64,000 nt of DNA from Micromonospora sp. Llam0 (lineage in GTDB: Bacteria > Actinomycetota > Actinomycetes > Mycobacteriales > Micromonosporaceae). Under the pieces are notes generated by a model. The model saw only the letters and a program-made list of their open reading frames with translations, searched no databases and was not told the DNA's origin. The DNA is taken from the NCBI RefSeq assembly GCF_003751085.1, contig NZ_RJJY01000001.1, positions 5,642,001 through 5,706,000 on the forward strand, given 5' to 3'. Of the stretch, positions 26,346 to 34,197 are shown in pieces (positions within the stretch are counted from its first letter, which is position 1; every line of letters begins with the position of its first letter). Position numbers and translations under genes: made by a program.

Positions 26346-27318
26346 AACCATCACCCCGATCGGCGCGCCCGACCCGGGCGACAACGACCGTAACCGGAAC
26401 ACCCGGGAGACCGGCAGCGGCCGCAGTCCACGCCGCGACGCCGTCACCGAGCCGGGTCAGCTGTCGGTCTGGGCGACCGCGCAGCTGACCGGACCGGTGC
26501 AGCGCCGCGGCCGGTACGTGCCGGACTCGGTCAGGCACCCGGCACGGATGCTGCCGGCCATCGCCGCGCACGCCATCACCTCCTACACCCGACCCGGCGA
26601 CCTCGTGCTCGACCCGATGTGCGGCATCGGCACCACCCTGGTCGAGGCCGCGCATCTCGGCCGCGACGCCATCGGCGTCGAGTATGAAAGCAAGTGGAGC
26701 GACATCGCCGACGCCAACGTCGCCCACGCCCACACCCAAGGTGCCACCGGGCGGGCATCGGTCGTGCGCGGTGACGCCACCCGCATCACCAGCCTTTTGC
26801 CGGCCGCGCTGGCCGGACAGGTATCCCTCGTGGTGACCTCGCCGCCGTACGGGCCGACCGTGCACGGACTGGTCCGCCCGCAGGCCGGCGCCGGCGTGCA
26901 CAAGTCCGACAACACCTACAACGACGGCACCGACAAGGGCAACCTCGCCTACAGGAACCTCCCCGGCCTGGCCGACGGCTTCGCCGAGATCCTCGCCGGC
27001 TGCGCCACCCTACTCACGCCCGGCGGGATCGTCGTGGTCACCGCCCGGCCGTGGCGCAAACGCGGCGAACTGGTCGACCTGCCGTCGGCGGTTATCGGCG
27101 CAGGAATCGCCGCCGGGCTCGTCCCGGTCGAACGGTGCGTCGCGCTGCTCGCCGCCGTCCGCGGCGGGCGGCTGATCGCCCGGCCGAGCTTCTTCCAACT
27201 CACCGCCGTACGCAAAGCACGCCAGGCCGGGGTGCCGATGCACCTCATCGCCCACGAGGACGTCATCGTCCTGGCCAAGCCCCTCCCCCAGACCCCAGGG
27301 GAGGGGGAGGCCGGATGA
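26329..27318 (+). CDS. DNA methyltransferase, N4-cytosine/N6-adenine type
   Basis: A 329-residue amino-methyltransferase. Motif I VLDPMCGIGTTLVEA precedes motif IV TSPPYGPT, with motif X-like HPARMLPAIAAHAI before them. SPPY predicts N4-cytosine methylation in many enzymes, but N6-adenine cannot be excluded. No clear target-recognition domain is visible, so DNA versus RNA substrate is not proven. Several GTG codons (26326, 26329, 26338) precede the conserved part; start uncertain. It overlaps the genes on both sides, the downstream one by ATGA. Confidence 0.85.
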   Translation: MTPVPRTITPIGAPDPGDNDRNRNTRETGSGRSPRRDAVTEPGQLSVWATAQLTGPVQRRGRYVPDSVRHPARMLPAIAAHAITSYTRPGDLVLDPMCGIGTTLVEAAHLGRDAIGVEYESKWSDIADANVAHAHTQGATGRASVVRGDATRITSLLPAALAGQVSLVVTSPPYGPTVHGLVRPQAGAGVHKSDNTYNDGTDKGNLAYRNLPGLADGFAEILAGCATLLTPGGIVVVTARPWRKRGELVDLPSAVIGAGIAAGLVPVERCVALLAAVRGGRLIARPSFFQLTAVRKARQAGVPMHLIAHEDVIVLAKPLPQTPGEGEAG

Positions 27319-28178
27319 CTCCACCGACGATTCGGCTGCTGTCTCTCGGCGCCGGGGTGCAGAGTACGACCCTACTCCTGCTGGCCGTCGAGGGCAGGAT
27401 CGCACGCTTCGACGCGGCCGTCTTCGCTGACACGTCGTGGGAGCCGACGGCGGTCTACCGGCATCTGGACCGACTGATCGGCATCGCGGAGCGGGCCGGG
27501 ATCGAGGTCGTGCGCGTCAGCACCGGAGACATCAGGGCCGACGCGCTCGACCCAGAACACCGGTTCGCCTCAATGCCGCTGTTCACGCTCGGCCCGAACG
27601 GCGAGCGGGGCATGGCCCGGCGGCAGTGCACCTCCGAATACAAGATCAAACCGATCAAGGCAGAGGTGCGGCGCCGGCTCGGCTATCCGCACCCGACGCG
27701 GGTCCCGGCTGGTGTCCGGGCCGACGTCGCGATCGGGATCAGCCTGGACGAGATCGGCCGGGCACGGGACTCCGACGTCGGCTACATCCGCAACGTCTTC
27801 CCGCTGCTCGACCTCGGCTGGCGGCGGACCGACTGCCTCCGCTTCCTGGCCGACAACGGCTACGCGGACACCCCCAAGTCGTCGTGCGTGGGATGCCCGT
27901 TCCACGACGACCGTTTCTGGGCCGACCTAAAGGCCAACAGCCCGGCGGAGTGGGCAGCCGCGATCGGCTTCGACCGCGCGATCCGAAACGGCTCCGCACG
28001 AGCCAACGCCGAGGGGCACCCACTGCGCGGGGAGTTCTTCCTCCACAGAGCCCGGGTGCCGCTCGACGAGGTGGTCCTGCGTCCACGACCGCAGCCGGCG
28101 GACGCGCCTGGCTGCGGGCCGTGGACCTGCCCCCACGAGGAGCCAGTGATCGCGGGCACCGGGCAGGGGGTGGCGTGA
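27315..28178 (+). CDS. PP-loop ATP pyrophosphatase, PAPS-reductase-like
   Basis: A 287-residue protein with the nucleotide-binding PP-loop SLGAGVQSTTLLLLA near the N-terminus and FADTSWEPTAVYRHL, as in the PAPS reductase/adenine nucleotide alpha hydrolase superfamily. It also has the RRQCTSEYKIKPI motif and a C-terminal Cys set (KSSCVGCPFH, and CGPWTCPHE) that could hold a metal or iron-sulphur cluster. Related proteins are common in actinophages and elements; substrate unknown. It is not a standard DndC, and no DndB, DndD or DndE is nearby. It overlaps both neighbours (ATGA, GTGA), so it is part of the modification operon. Confidence 0.8.
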   Translation: MTPPTIRLLSLGAGVQSTTLLLLAVEGRIARFDAAVFADTSWEPTAVYRHLDRLIGIAERAGIEVVRVSTGDIRADALDPEHRFASMPLFTLGPNGERGMARRQCTSEYKIKPIKAEVRRRLGYPHPTRVPAGVRADVAIGISLDEIGRARDSDVGYIRNVFPLLDLGWRRTDCLRFLADNGYADTPKSSCVGCPFHDDRFWADLKANSPAEWAAAIGFDRAIRNGSARANAEGHPLRGEFFLHRARVPLDEVVLRPRPQPADAPGCGPWTCPHEEPVIAGTGQGVA

Positions 28179-29462
28179 GCATTGAGCACACCACCGCCCT
28201 ACGCATCGGTTCCCTCTGCAGCGGATACGGCGGGCTCGACCAGGCCGTCGAGCTGGTGCTCGGCAGCCGACTCGCCTGGTACGCCGAAACCGACCGGCAC
28301 GCCAGCACCGTCCTCGCCCACCATTGGCCAGAGGTCCCCAACCTTGGCGACATCCGCAACGTCGACTGGCGCACCGTCGAACCGGTCGACGTCGTCACCG
28401 CCGGATTCCCCTGCCAGGACATCAGCAACGCCGGGAAACGCGCCGGCATCACCGGCGAGCACTCCAGCGTCTGGAACCACGTCGCCGCAGCGGTTCGCGT
28501 ACTTCGACCGCAGCTCCTCTTCGTGGAGAACGTCGCCGCCCTCCTCCGGCGAGGGTTCGACGTCGTCCACGCCGATCTGGCCGAGATCGGGTACGACACG
28601 AGCTGGCTATGCCTACGCGCATCCGACATCGGCGCAGCCCACCGCAGAGACCGGCTGTTCCTGCTGGCCACTCCCACAGATCGAGGGGGTGCCGACGTTG
28701 CCGACACCGTGCGCCCGTGACGGCAAGGGACCCGGTCACCAGTACGGGCTGCCGGATCTGGTCGAGCCGACCGGAACCCGCCACGGCCTGCTACCGACTC
28801 CGACCGCCGTGGCATACCGGTCGGACTCGTCCCCGTCGGCCGGAGCAGCCCGCCCGCCGAGCCCGGCCGGCGCCGCCCCACGGCTGCTGCCGACGCCAAG
28901 GGCCAGCGACACCGGCACCCCGGGCCGACGGGCCGGGGCCGGGTGGCGACCGCCACTGTCACAGGTGCTGCTACCCACCCCGAGGGCAACCGACGGAACC
29001 AAGGGCGCACCTGGGCAGCGCGGGTCGCACGGTGACCTCACCCTCCCGTCAGCGGCAGTACGGGTACCGGCACGGACCCTGCCCACCCCACGCGCCTCCG
29101 ACGCACGCGGACCCGGCCGACACGGCGACGGCGGCGCCGACCTGCGCACCACCGTCGCCGGGCTGGGCCAGCCCGACACCGACCGGTGGGGTCCCTACGC
29201 CGCCGCGGTGGCCCGCTGGGAACTGCTGCTCGGCCGACGCGTGCCGGAGCCGACCCAACCAGGCCGGCACGGCAAACCCGTCCTAGCGCCGCCATTCGTG
29301 GAATGGCTCATGGGCCTGAACAGCGGCCACGTCACCGACCCGACGCTCGCGTTACCGCGCACCGGCGCGCTGCGGGTCCTCGGCAACGGCGTCGTCCCCC
29401 AGCAGGCCGCCACAGCGTTGCGACTGCTGCTGTGCCCGTACCGGTGGGAAGTGCCGACATGA
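28175..29462 (+). pseudogene. C5-cytosine DNA methyltransferase with one frameshift
   Basis: The GTG at 28175 overlaps the preceding stop. The first 170 codons show LCSGYGGLDQAVEL (motif I), AGFPCQDISNAGKR with catalytic Cys80 (motif IV), LFVENVAALL (motif VI) and RRDRLFLLA (motif VIII). The rest (VPTLPTPCARDGKGPGH through GNGVVPQQAATALRLL, motif X) is in another frame up to 29462. Removing one G from the GGGGG run at 28685-28689 joins the two parts perfectly. Family is therefore certain; whether the gene is broken or the sequence is wrong is not known. Confidence 0.85.
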
Positions 29463-30624
29463 CCGAGCCCACCTCCCTGAACGCCTACCAGTACCGCAAG
29501 GTCGGCCCGGTCGAGCTGTATCTCGGCGATACCCGCCAGATGCTTGCCTCGATGCCCGACGCCAGTGTCGACTGCGTCGTCACCAGCCCGCCGTTCTGGG
29601 GGCTGCGCGACTACGGCACCGGCGCCTGGAACGGCGGTGACCCGGCCTGCCGCACCCGCTCGGCCGGACCCGCCGCACCCACGGCACCCACGGCACCACC
29701 TGCCCGGCCTGCCAGGCACGATGGGTCGACCCGCAGTACGGACTCGAAGCCACCCTGGACGACTACCTCGACCACCTCGTCGCGGTCTTCGACCAGGCCA
29801 GACGGGTCCTCGCACCGACAGGTACCTGTTGGGTCAACCTCGGCGGCTCCTACAGCAGCGCCGCGGCCGGCGCACCGAAGGCCGGCCGACCGCAACCCGG
29901 TCGCATGCGACCCGCCAGGCCGCGCGTCCAGGACACGCTCCCTCCGAAGAATCTGGTCGGGGTGCCCTGGCGGGTCGCATTCGCGCTGCAAGCCGACGGC
30001 TGGTGGCTGCGTAACGCGATCATCTGGGCCAAGAGCAACCCGATGCCCGAGTTCGTCGGCGACCGCCTGTCCACCAGCTACGAACTGCTGTTCCTGCTCA
30101 CCAGATCCCATTCCTACTACTTCAACCTGGATCCGATCCGGATCCCCCTCGTCAGGCCGGAGACCGCCGACGGGACCCGGATCATCGGCCGATCCCGCAA
30201 AGGCCGCACCAGCGGAGTCGACGCCACCGCCCGCCTCCTCGGCGCCACCGCGGCGCCGAGGAGGTCGGGGTCGAGCCTCGGGAAGGGCGCGGCAACCTCG
30301 TCCCGCTCGGTCACGCCCACACCGCCGCCCATCCGAAGGGACGCAACCCAGGGATGTTTGGCGGATCGCGACCCGCCCCTACCGAGGGTCCCACGTGGCG
30401 CCATTCCCGATCGACCTGCCGCTGCGGGCGATCGCGGCCAGCTGCCCGCCAGGCGGTGTGGGGTTCTGGACCCGTTCTCCGGCGCCGGAACGACCGGACT
30501 CGCCGCGCTGCAACTCGGCCGGCGATATCGAGGCGTCGACATCAACGCCGGGTTCCACGACGAAGCCCTGACACGGCTCCGTCCGCACCTACCCGATGAC
30601 ACGGCGAGCGAGGACGGCGGGTGA
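29459..30624 (+). pseudogene. DNA methyltransferase (SPPF type) with several frameshifts
   Basis: ATG at 29459 overlaps the previous stop. The N-terminus reads YLGDTRQMLASMPDASVDCVVTSPPFWGLRDYG (motif IV first, so beta-class). The remaining parts are spread over three frames: TCPACQARWVDPQYGLEATL, PKNLVGVPWRVAFALQADGW and IIWAKSNPMPE in one, HAHTAAHPKGRNP in a second, DVWRIATRPYRGSHVAPFP in the first, and VLDPFSGAGTTGLAALQ (motif I) back in another. Single missing bases near 29650, 30285, 30352 and 30461, the last three in G runs, would restore one protein. Decay or homopolymer error. Confidence 0.82.
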
Positions 30625-31076
30625 GCCGCCTGCGACCCGTACCGGTCACCTTCGCCGAAGCCTGCCACTTCGTCGCGGACTGGCATCGGCATCACCGGCC
30701 GCCGCGCGGCCACAAGTTCAGCATCGGGGCCGCCGACCAGGACGACGTCCTGGTCGGCGTCGCCGTCGTCGGGCGCCCGGTCGCCCGAATGCTCGACGAC
30801 GGCCTGACGCTCGAGGTGACCAGGGTCGCCACCGACGGCACCCGCAACGCGAACTCCCTGCTGTACGAGGCGGCGTGGCAGTCCGCCCGGGCGCTCGGCT
30901 ACCGGCGCCTGGTCACCTACACCCAAGACGGGGAAAGCGGAGCCAGCCTACAAGCAAGCGGGTGGCGGATCGTCGCCTCCCGACCACCGCAACCAGGCTG
31001 GTCACTACCCAGCCGCGCCAGGGCTGACCACGGCACCGCCGACATCGCGCGCAGCCGCTGGGAACCATCGAGCTGA
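30621..31076 (+). CDS. XF1762-family, GNAT/Mom-like protein
   Basis: A 151-residue protein of the XF1762 family: VTFAEACHFVADWHRHHRPPRGHKFSIG, then VGRPVARMLDDGLTLEVTRVATDGTRNANSLLYEAAWQSARALGY and QASGWRIV. The fold is GNAT-like, and phage Mom, which hypermodifies adenine, belongs to the same broad group. The GTG overlaps the preceding methyltransferase stop. It ends the modification operon, followed by a strong terminator. Family is known from phages and elements; a DNA-hypermodification role is inferred from operon and fold. Confidence 0.8.
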   Translation: MSRLRPVPVTFAEACHFVADWHRHHRPPRGHKFSIGAADQDDVLVGVAVVGRPVARMLDDGLTLEVTRVATDGTRNANSLLYEAAWQSARALGYRRLVTYTQDGESGASLQASGWRIVASRPPQPGWSLPSRARADHGTADIARSRWEPSS

Positions 31077-31103
31077 CCACCACACCAGCGAACCATCCAT
31101 CCC

Positions 31104-31133
31104 AAGGGCCCGCCACCACGGTGGCGGGCCCTT
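31104..31133 (+). terminator. Rho-independent-type terminator after modification operon
   Basis: AAGGGCCCGCCAC (31104-31116) pairs with GTGGCGGGCCCTT (31121-31133), a perfect 13-bp stem with a 4-nt loop, followed by a pyrimidine-rich tract. It lies 27 nt after the XF1762-like stop and 27 nt before the excisionase-like start. Confidence 0.8.
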
Positions 31134-31159
31134 CCTCTCTGTGCAAAGGACGAAACCAC

Positions 31160-31438
31160 GTGGACAGCACGGCCATCACTTCCGCAGAAGACGCCCCAGT
31201 GCCCGCTTCGGTGTGGACCGTCGAGCGCATCCGCGCGCTCGGGGCGGTCACCGACGTCGCCACCGTCGGCGAGATCTTCGGCCTGTCCCGCAACAGCGCC
31301 TACGAACTGGCACGCGGGAACCGACTGCCGGTGCCGGTACTGCGGATCGGATCCCGCTACCGGGTCTCCGTCGCCGCGATCCTCACCGCCCTCGGCGTCC
31401 CCACCGAACACCCCGCCCCGCCGCCGCCCGCGACTTGA
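31160..31438 (+). CDS. Excisionase-like HTH protein
   Basis: A 92-residue protein with a single MerR/excisionase-type helix-turn-helix: VATVGEIFGLSRNSAYELARGNRLPVPVLRIGSRYRVSVAAILTAL. This DNA-binding layout is usual for Xis proteins next to tyrosine integrases. The GTG start has an AAAGGA ribosome site. It is followed 94 nt later by the integrase, so the pair should control integration and excision of the element. Confidence 0.82.
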   Translation: MDSTAITSAEDAPVPASVWTVERIRALGAVTDVATVGEIFGLSRNSAYELARGNRLPVPVLRIGSRYRVSVAAILTALGVPTEHPAPPPPAT

Positions 31439-31532
31439 TCACACCGCCGAAACGAGCGGTGATCACCACCCAACGGACACCCGACAATCCGATGGTCGCC
31501 AACGGCGACATCGGCGAGGAGAAAGACTCGTC

Positions 31533-32999
31533 ATGGCAGACGGATCCATCACCAAACGCTGCGGCTGCCGCGAGGACGGCAAGCGCCTCGGCGCCAGGTG
31601 CCCCAAGCTACGCCGGGGCAACGGCTGGAACCCCCACCACGGCACGTGGCGGTACCAACTCGAACTCCCAGTCGACGCCGCCGGACAGCGGCGGCAGCTA
31701 CGCCGAACCGGCTTCGACACCCGCGAGGAGGCCGCGCAGGAACGCGACCACGCCCGCACGCTGCTCGACCTCGCCGGACGCGACGAGGTGCTGCGTCGAC
31801 AAATCGCCGACCTGCTGCAGGCATGCAAGCCGAGCCAGCCTCTTCCCGACACCGACCACGTCGCCCGCCGTATCCGCGCCGACGTGCCCGCCGACAACCG
31901 GCTCACCCTCGGCGACTACCTCGCCGAATGGATCAAGGGCCGGACCAAGCTGGCGCCCGCGACCCGGCGCAGCTACCAGGACCACATCGACAAGTACTGG
32001 ACGCCGCACCTGGGGCAGGTGGCGTTGCAGGAACTCGGCGTCGCGCACATCGAGTCGGTGTTCGCCACGATCGACGCCCGCAACGCCGAGATCCTCGCCG
32101 CCAAGGCGAGCCCGGTCAGGGAGATCCGCGACGCGGCCAAGGGGAAACGCACCGTCGGCAACGCCAGCCAGCAGCGGATCCTCGCGACGCTACGTAAGGC
32201 GCTCAACGACGCCCGTAGGCTGTACCGCCACAAACTGGTCGAGCACAACCCGGCCGAGTCGGTCGAGCTGAAGTCCGGCAGGCCGCCAAAGCCTCGGCTG
32301 TGGACGGATGTGGCGGTCAACCGGTGGCGCCGCACCGGCCAACGGCCCAGCCCGGTCATGGTCTGGACACCAGCGCAGGTGGGCGAGTTCCTGGACTTCA
32401 CGGAAGCCGAGGATCCCGAGTTGTATGCCCTGTTCGACCTGGCCGTTCACCGTGGGCCACGGCGGGGAGAGTTGTGCGGCCTGCACGACTACGACGTCGA
32501 CCTGGAAGCAGCAGCGATCACCATCACCACCCAGCGCACCAGCGTCGGCTACAAGATCGTCGAGAAGGCCGTGAAGTCGGCGGCCGGGGACCGGGTCGTC
32601 GACCTGAGCGACGAGAGCGTGACGAGCCTCCGCAGGTACCTGTTCCGCCGGGCCGCGTGGAAAGTCGTCGCCGGTGACGCCTGGGCCGACACCGACATCT
32701 TCTTCGTCCGCAAACGCGACGGCCAACCCTGGCACCCGGAGACGGTCACCGGCCGATTCGACCGGCTCGTCGAACGCAGCGAGCTGCCGCCGGTCCGGTT
32801 CCACGACCTCCGGCACGTCGCCGCGACCCTGATGCTCGCGACCGGGGCAACCATCAAGGAAATCCAGGACACCCTCGGCCACTCCTCCTACAACCTGACC
32901 GCCGACACCTACACCTCCGTCCTGGCGGAGCTGAAGAAGACCACGGCCGAGGCGACGACCAAGCTGATCCCACGCCGCAACCGCCCGAAGGCCGCATAA
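31533..32999 (+). CDS. int: Tyrosine recombinase (ICE integrase)
   Basis: A 488-residue tyrosine integrase. The N-terminal arm-binding part includes an unusual Cys cluster (KRCGCREDGKRLGARCPKL) and a SAM-like core-binding domain (TLGDYLAEWIKGRTKLAPATRRSYQDHI). The catalytic domain carries Arg310 (HRGPRRGEL), His424 and Arg427 (FHDLRHVAA), His450 (LGHSS) and Tyr460 (ADTYTSV), so it should be active. It is the last rightward gene of the element, and a large palindrome follows. The attachment site is expected downstream, but no tRNA or repeat was recognised. Confidence 0.95.
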   Translation: MADGSITKRCGCREDGKRLGARCPKLRRGNGWNPHHGTWRYQLELPVDAAGQRRQLRRTGFDTREEAAQERDHARTLLDLAGRDEVLRRQIADLLQACKPSQPLPDTDHVARRIRADVPADNRLTLGDYLAEWIKGRTKLAPATRRSYQDHIDKYWTPHLGQVALQELGVAHIESVFATIDARNAEILAAKASPVREIRDAAKGKRTVGNASQQRILATLRKALNDARRLYRHKLVEHNPAESVELKSGRPPKPRLWTDVAVNRWRRTGQRPSPVMVWTPAQVGEFLDFTEAEDPELYALFDLAVHRGPRRGELCGLHDYDVDLEAAAITITTQRTSVGYKIVEKAVKSAAGDRVVDLSDESVTSLRRYLFRRAAWKVVAGDAWADTDIFFVRKRDGQPWHPETVTGRFDRLVERSELPPVRFHDLRHVAATLMLATGATIKEIQDTLGHSSYNLTADTYTSVLAELKKTTAEATTKLIPRRNRPKAA

Positions 33000-33009
33000 C
33001 GCCGCGCCG

Positions 33010-33065
33010 CGACGATCGCTGGCCGGCACTCCGACGTATGTCGATGTGCCGGCCAGCGATCGTCG
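33010..33065. terminator. Large palindrome after integrase
   Basis: Perfect 20-bp arms (33010-33029 and 33046-33065; left arm CGACGATCGCTGGCCGGCAC) enclose a 16-nt loop that can fold again (CGAC-GTAT-GTCG). It lies about 10 nt after the integrase stop and is followed by TTTGG. Termination of int is the simplest reading; it might also mark a recombination site. Confidence 0.7.
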
Positions 33066-33271
33066 TTTGGCTGGGGGCCAGCTACCGGCCCTCCAGCTCC
33101 CCGCGATGGCGGTGCATCCCGGCAAGTGATCTGGTGTTCGGCAGCATCCGCATCCGCCTCAACCGTCCAACTCAAGATGGTCGTGGGTTGCCTCGGCATA
33201 CTGACTGGATCTCATCGCCGGCCCCAGCACCCACCGGTACGTGGAAGACCGAGCGATGAAACGCTCTACGC

Positions 33272-34126
33272 ATGCAGGCGCGCAAGAACCCTGAGTATCT
33301 GAAGGCCCTGGTGGCGGCGGTTACCGACTTCCGCGAAGCGCTGGTGGCGTTTCTGGAACTCCACGTGAACAACGGCGAGCCTGGTGGGCTCGGAGGTGTA
33401 GCGCGGGGCGCTGCCCCGGCTGTACTGCGACGTGACGGTGCGGACCCGCAAGAGATCGCTCGGCGTCATTCCCGTGTTTCCCGGGCCGCGGGGCTGGCCG
33501 CCGCTGCCGTGCCGCTGACGCACGTGACTGTCACGGTGCAGGGCTTCGGCGCGGTCGATCCGATCTCCGCTTGGCAGACGATCACGCGCCCCAAGCCGCT
33601 GTTGGAAGCGGTTGACGTCTTGGACGCCTGCGATCAGGCCCTCGGGCGGCTGGAGGGCTTGGTCTTGCAAGCGGAGGCGGAGCGTCCTCCGGCCGTCGGC
33701 GCCGAGGCAATGCACCCCCTGGTCTGGGGTTCGGCCTCACGCCTGTGGCGGGACGGCCATTTTCGGGAGGCCGTGGCGGCAGCGGCAGAGGCGGTTGTGC
33801 TGATGGTCAAGACCCGGACCCGCCGCAACGACATCGCCGAGACCGCGCTGTGGCAGGAGACGTTCTCCATCAAGGAGCCCGAGCCCGGCAAGCCCCGACT
33901 GCGCTGGCCAGGAGATCCGGAGAACCGTGACGTCGGCACCATGAACAGCGGCCTGCGATCCTTCGCGCCGGGCGTACAGATGACCATCCGCAATACCGTC
34001 TCCCACGGTGTGGGGCAGCTCGGGGAACAAGCCGCAGTAGAGCGGCTCGCCGCGCTGAGTCTGCTGGCTCGATGGGTCGACGAATGCGACTTGATCGAGG
34101 TCGCAGCTCAAGAAGGCGGCGGATAG
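33272..34126 (+). CDS. TIGR02391/Ymh-family protein (HEPN-like)
   Basis: A 284-residue protein. Its C-terminal half matches the TIGR02391 (Hypoth_Ymh) pattern: AMHPLVWGSASRLWRDGHFREAVAAAAEAVVLMVKTRT, a later AETALWQETFS, and GTMNSGLRSFAPGVQMTIRNTVSHG. The family is related to HEPN domains, often found in anti-phage or abortive-infection loci. The N-terminal 130 residues include a helical segment. The conserved R..N/H near the RNTVSH end could be the HEPN-type RNase site. It precedes a probable nuclease gene by about 70 nt and may form a two-gene defence unit. Confidence 0.7.
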   Translation: MQARKNPEYLKALVAAVTDFREALVAFLELHVNNGEPGGLGGVARGAAPAVLRRDGADPQEIARRHSRVSRAAGLAAAAVPLTHVTVTVQGFGAVDPISAWQTITRPKPLLEAVDVLDACDQALGRLEGLVLQAEAERPPAVGAEAMHPLVWGSASRLWRDGHFREAVAAAAEAVVLMVKTRTRRNDIAETALWQETFSIKEPEPGKPRLRWPGDPENRDVGTMNSGLRSFAPGVQMTIRNTVSHGVGQLGEQAAVERLAALSLLARWVDECDLIEVAAQEGGG

Positions 34127-34197
34127 GCCGGAGTCTGCCGGGAGGACCGTCCGAATCGGTACGCGGATGCTCGGTGAGGGTCGGTACGGTACCCGGT

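Noticed and set aside
27315..28178. dndC of a phosphorothioation system
   Set aside because: The PP-loop is shared with the whole superfamily; no DndB, DndD, DndE or DndA genes are present.
27437..28720. Whole 427-codon plus frame as one protein
   Set aside because: Only the part after 28175 encodes the m5C methyltransferase; the earlier part is out of frame with the PP-loop gene.
33066..33271. tRNA gene or attachment core next to the integrase
   Set aside because: No cloverleaf or T-loop sequence could be recognised on either strand, and no matching repeat was found at the left edge.
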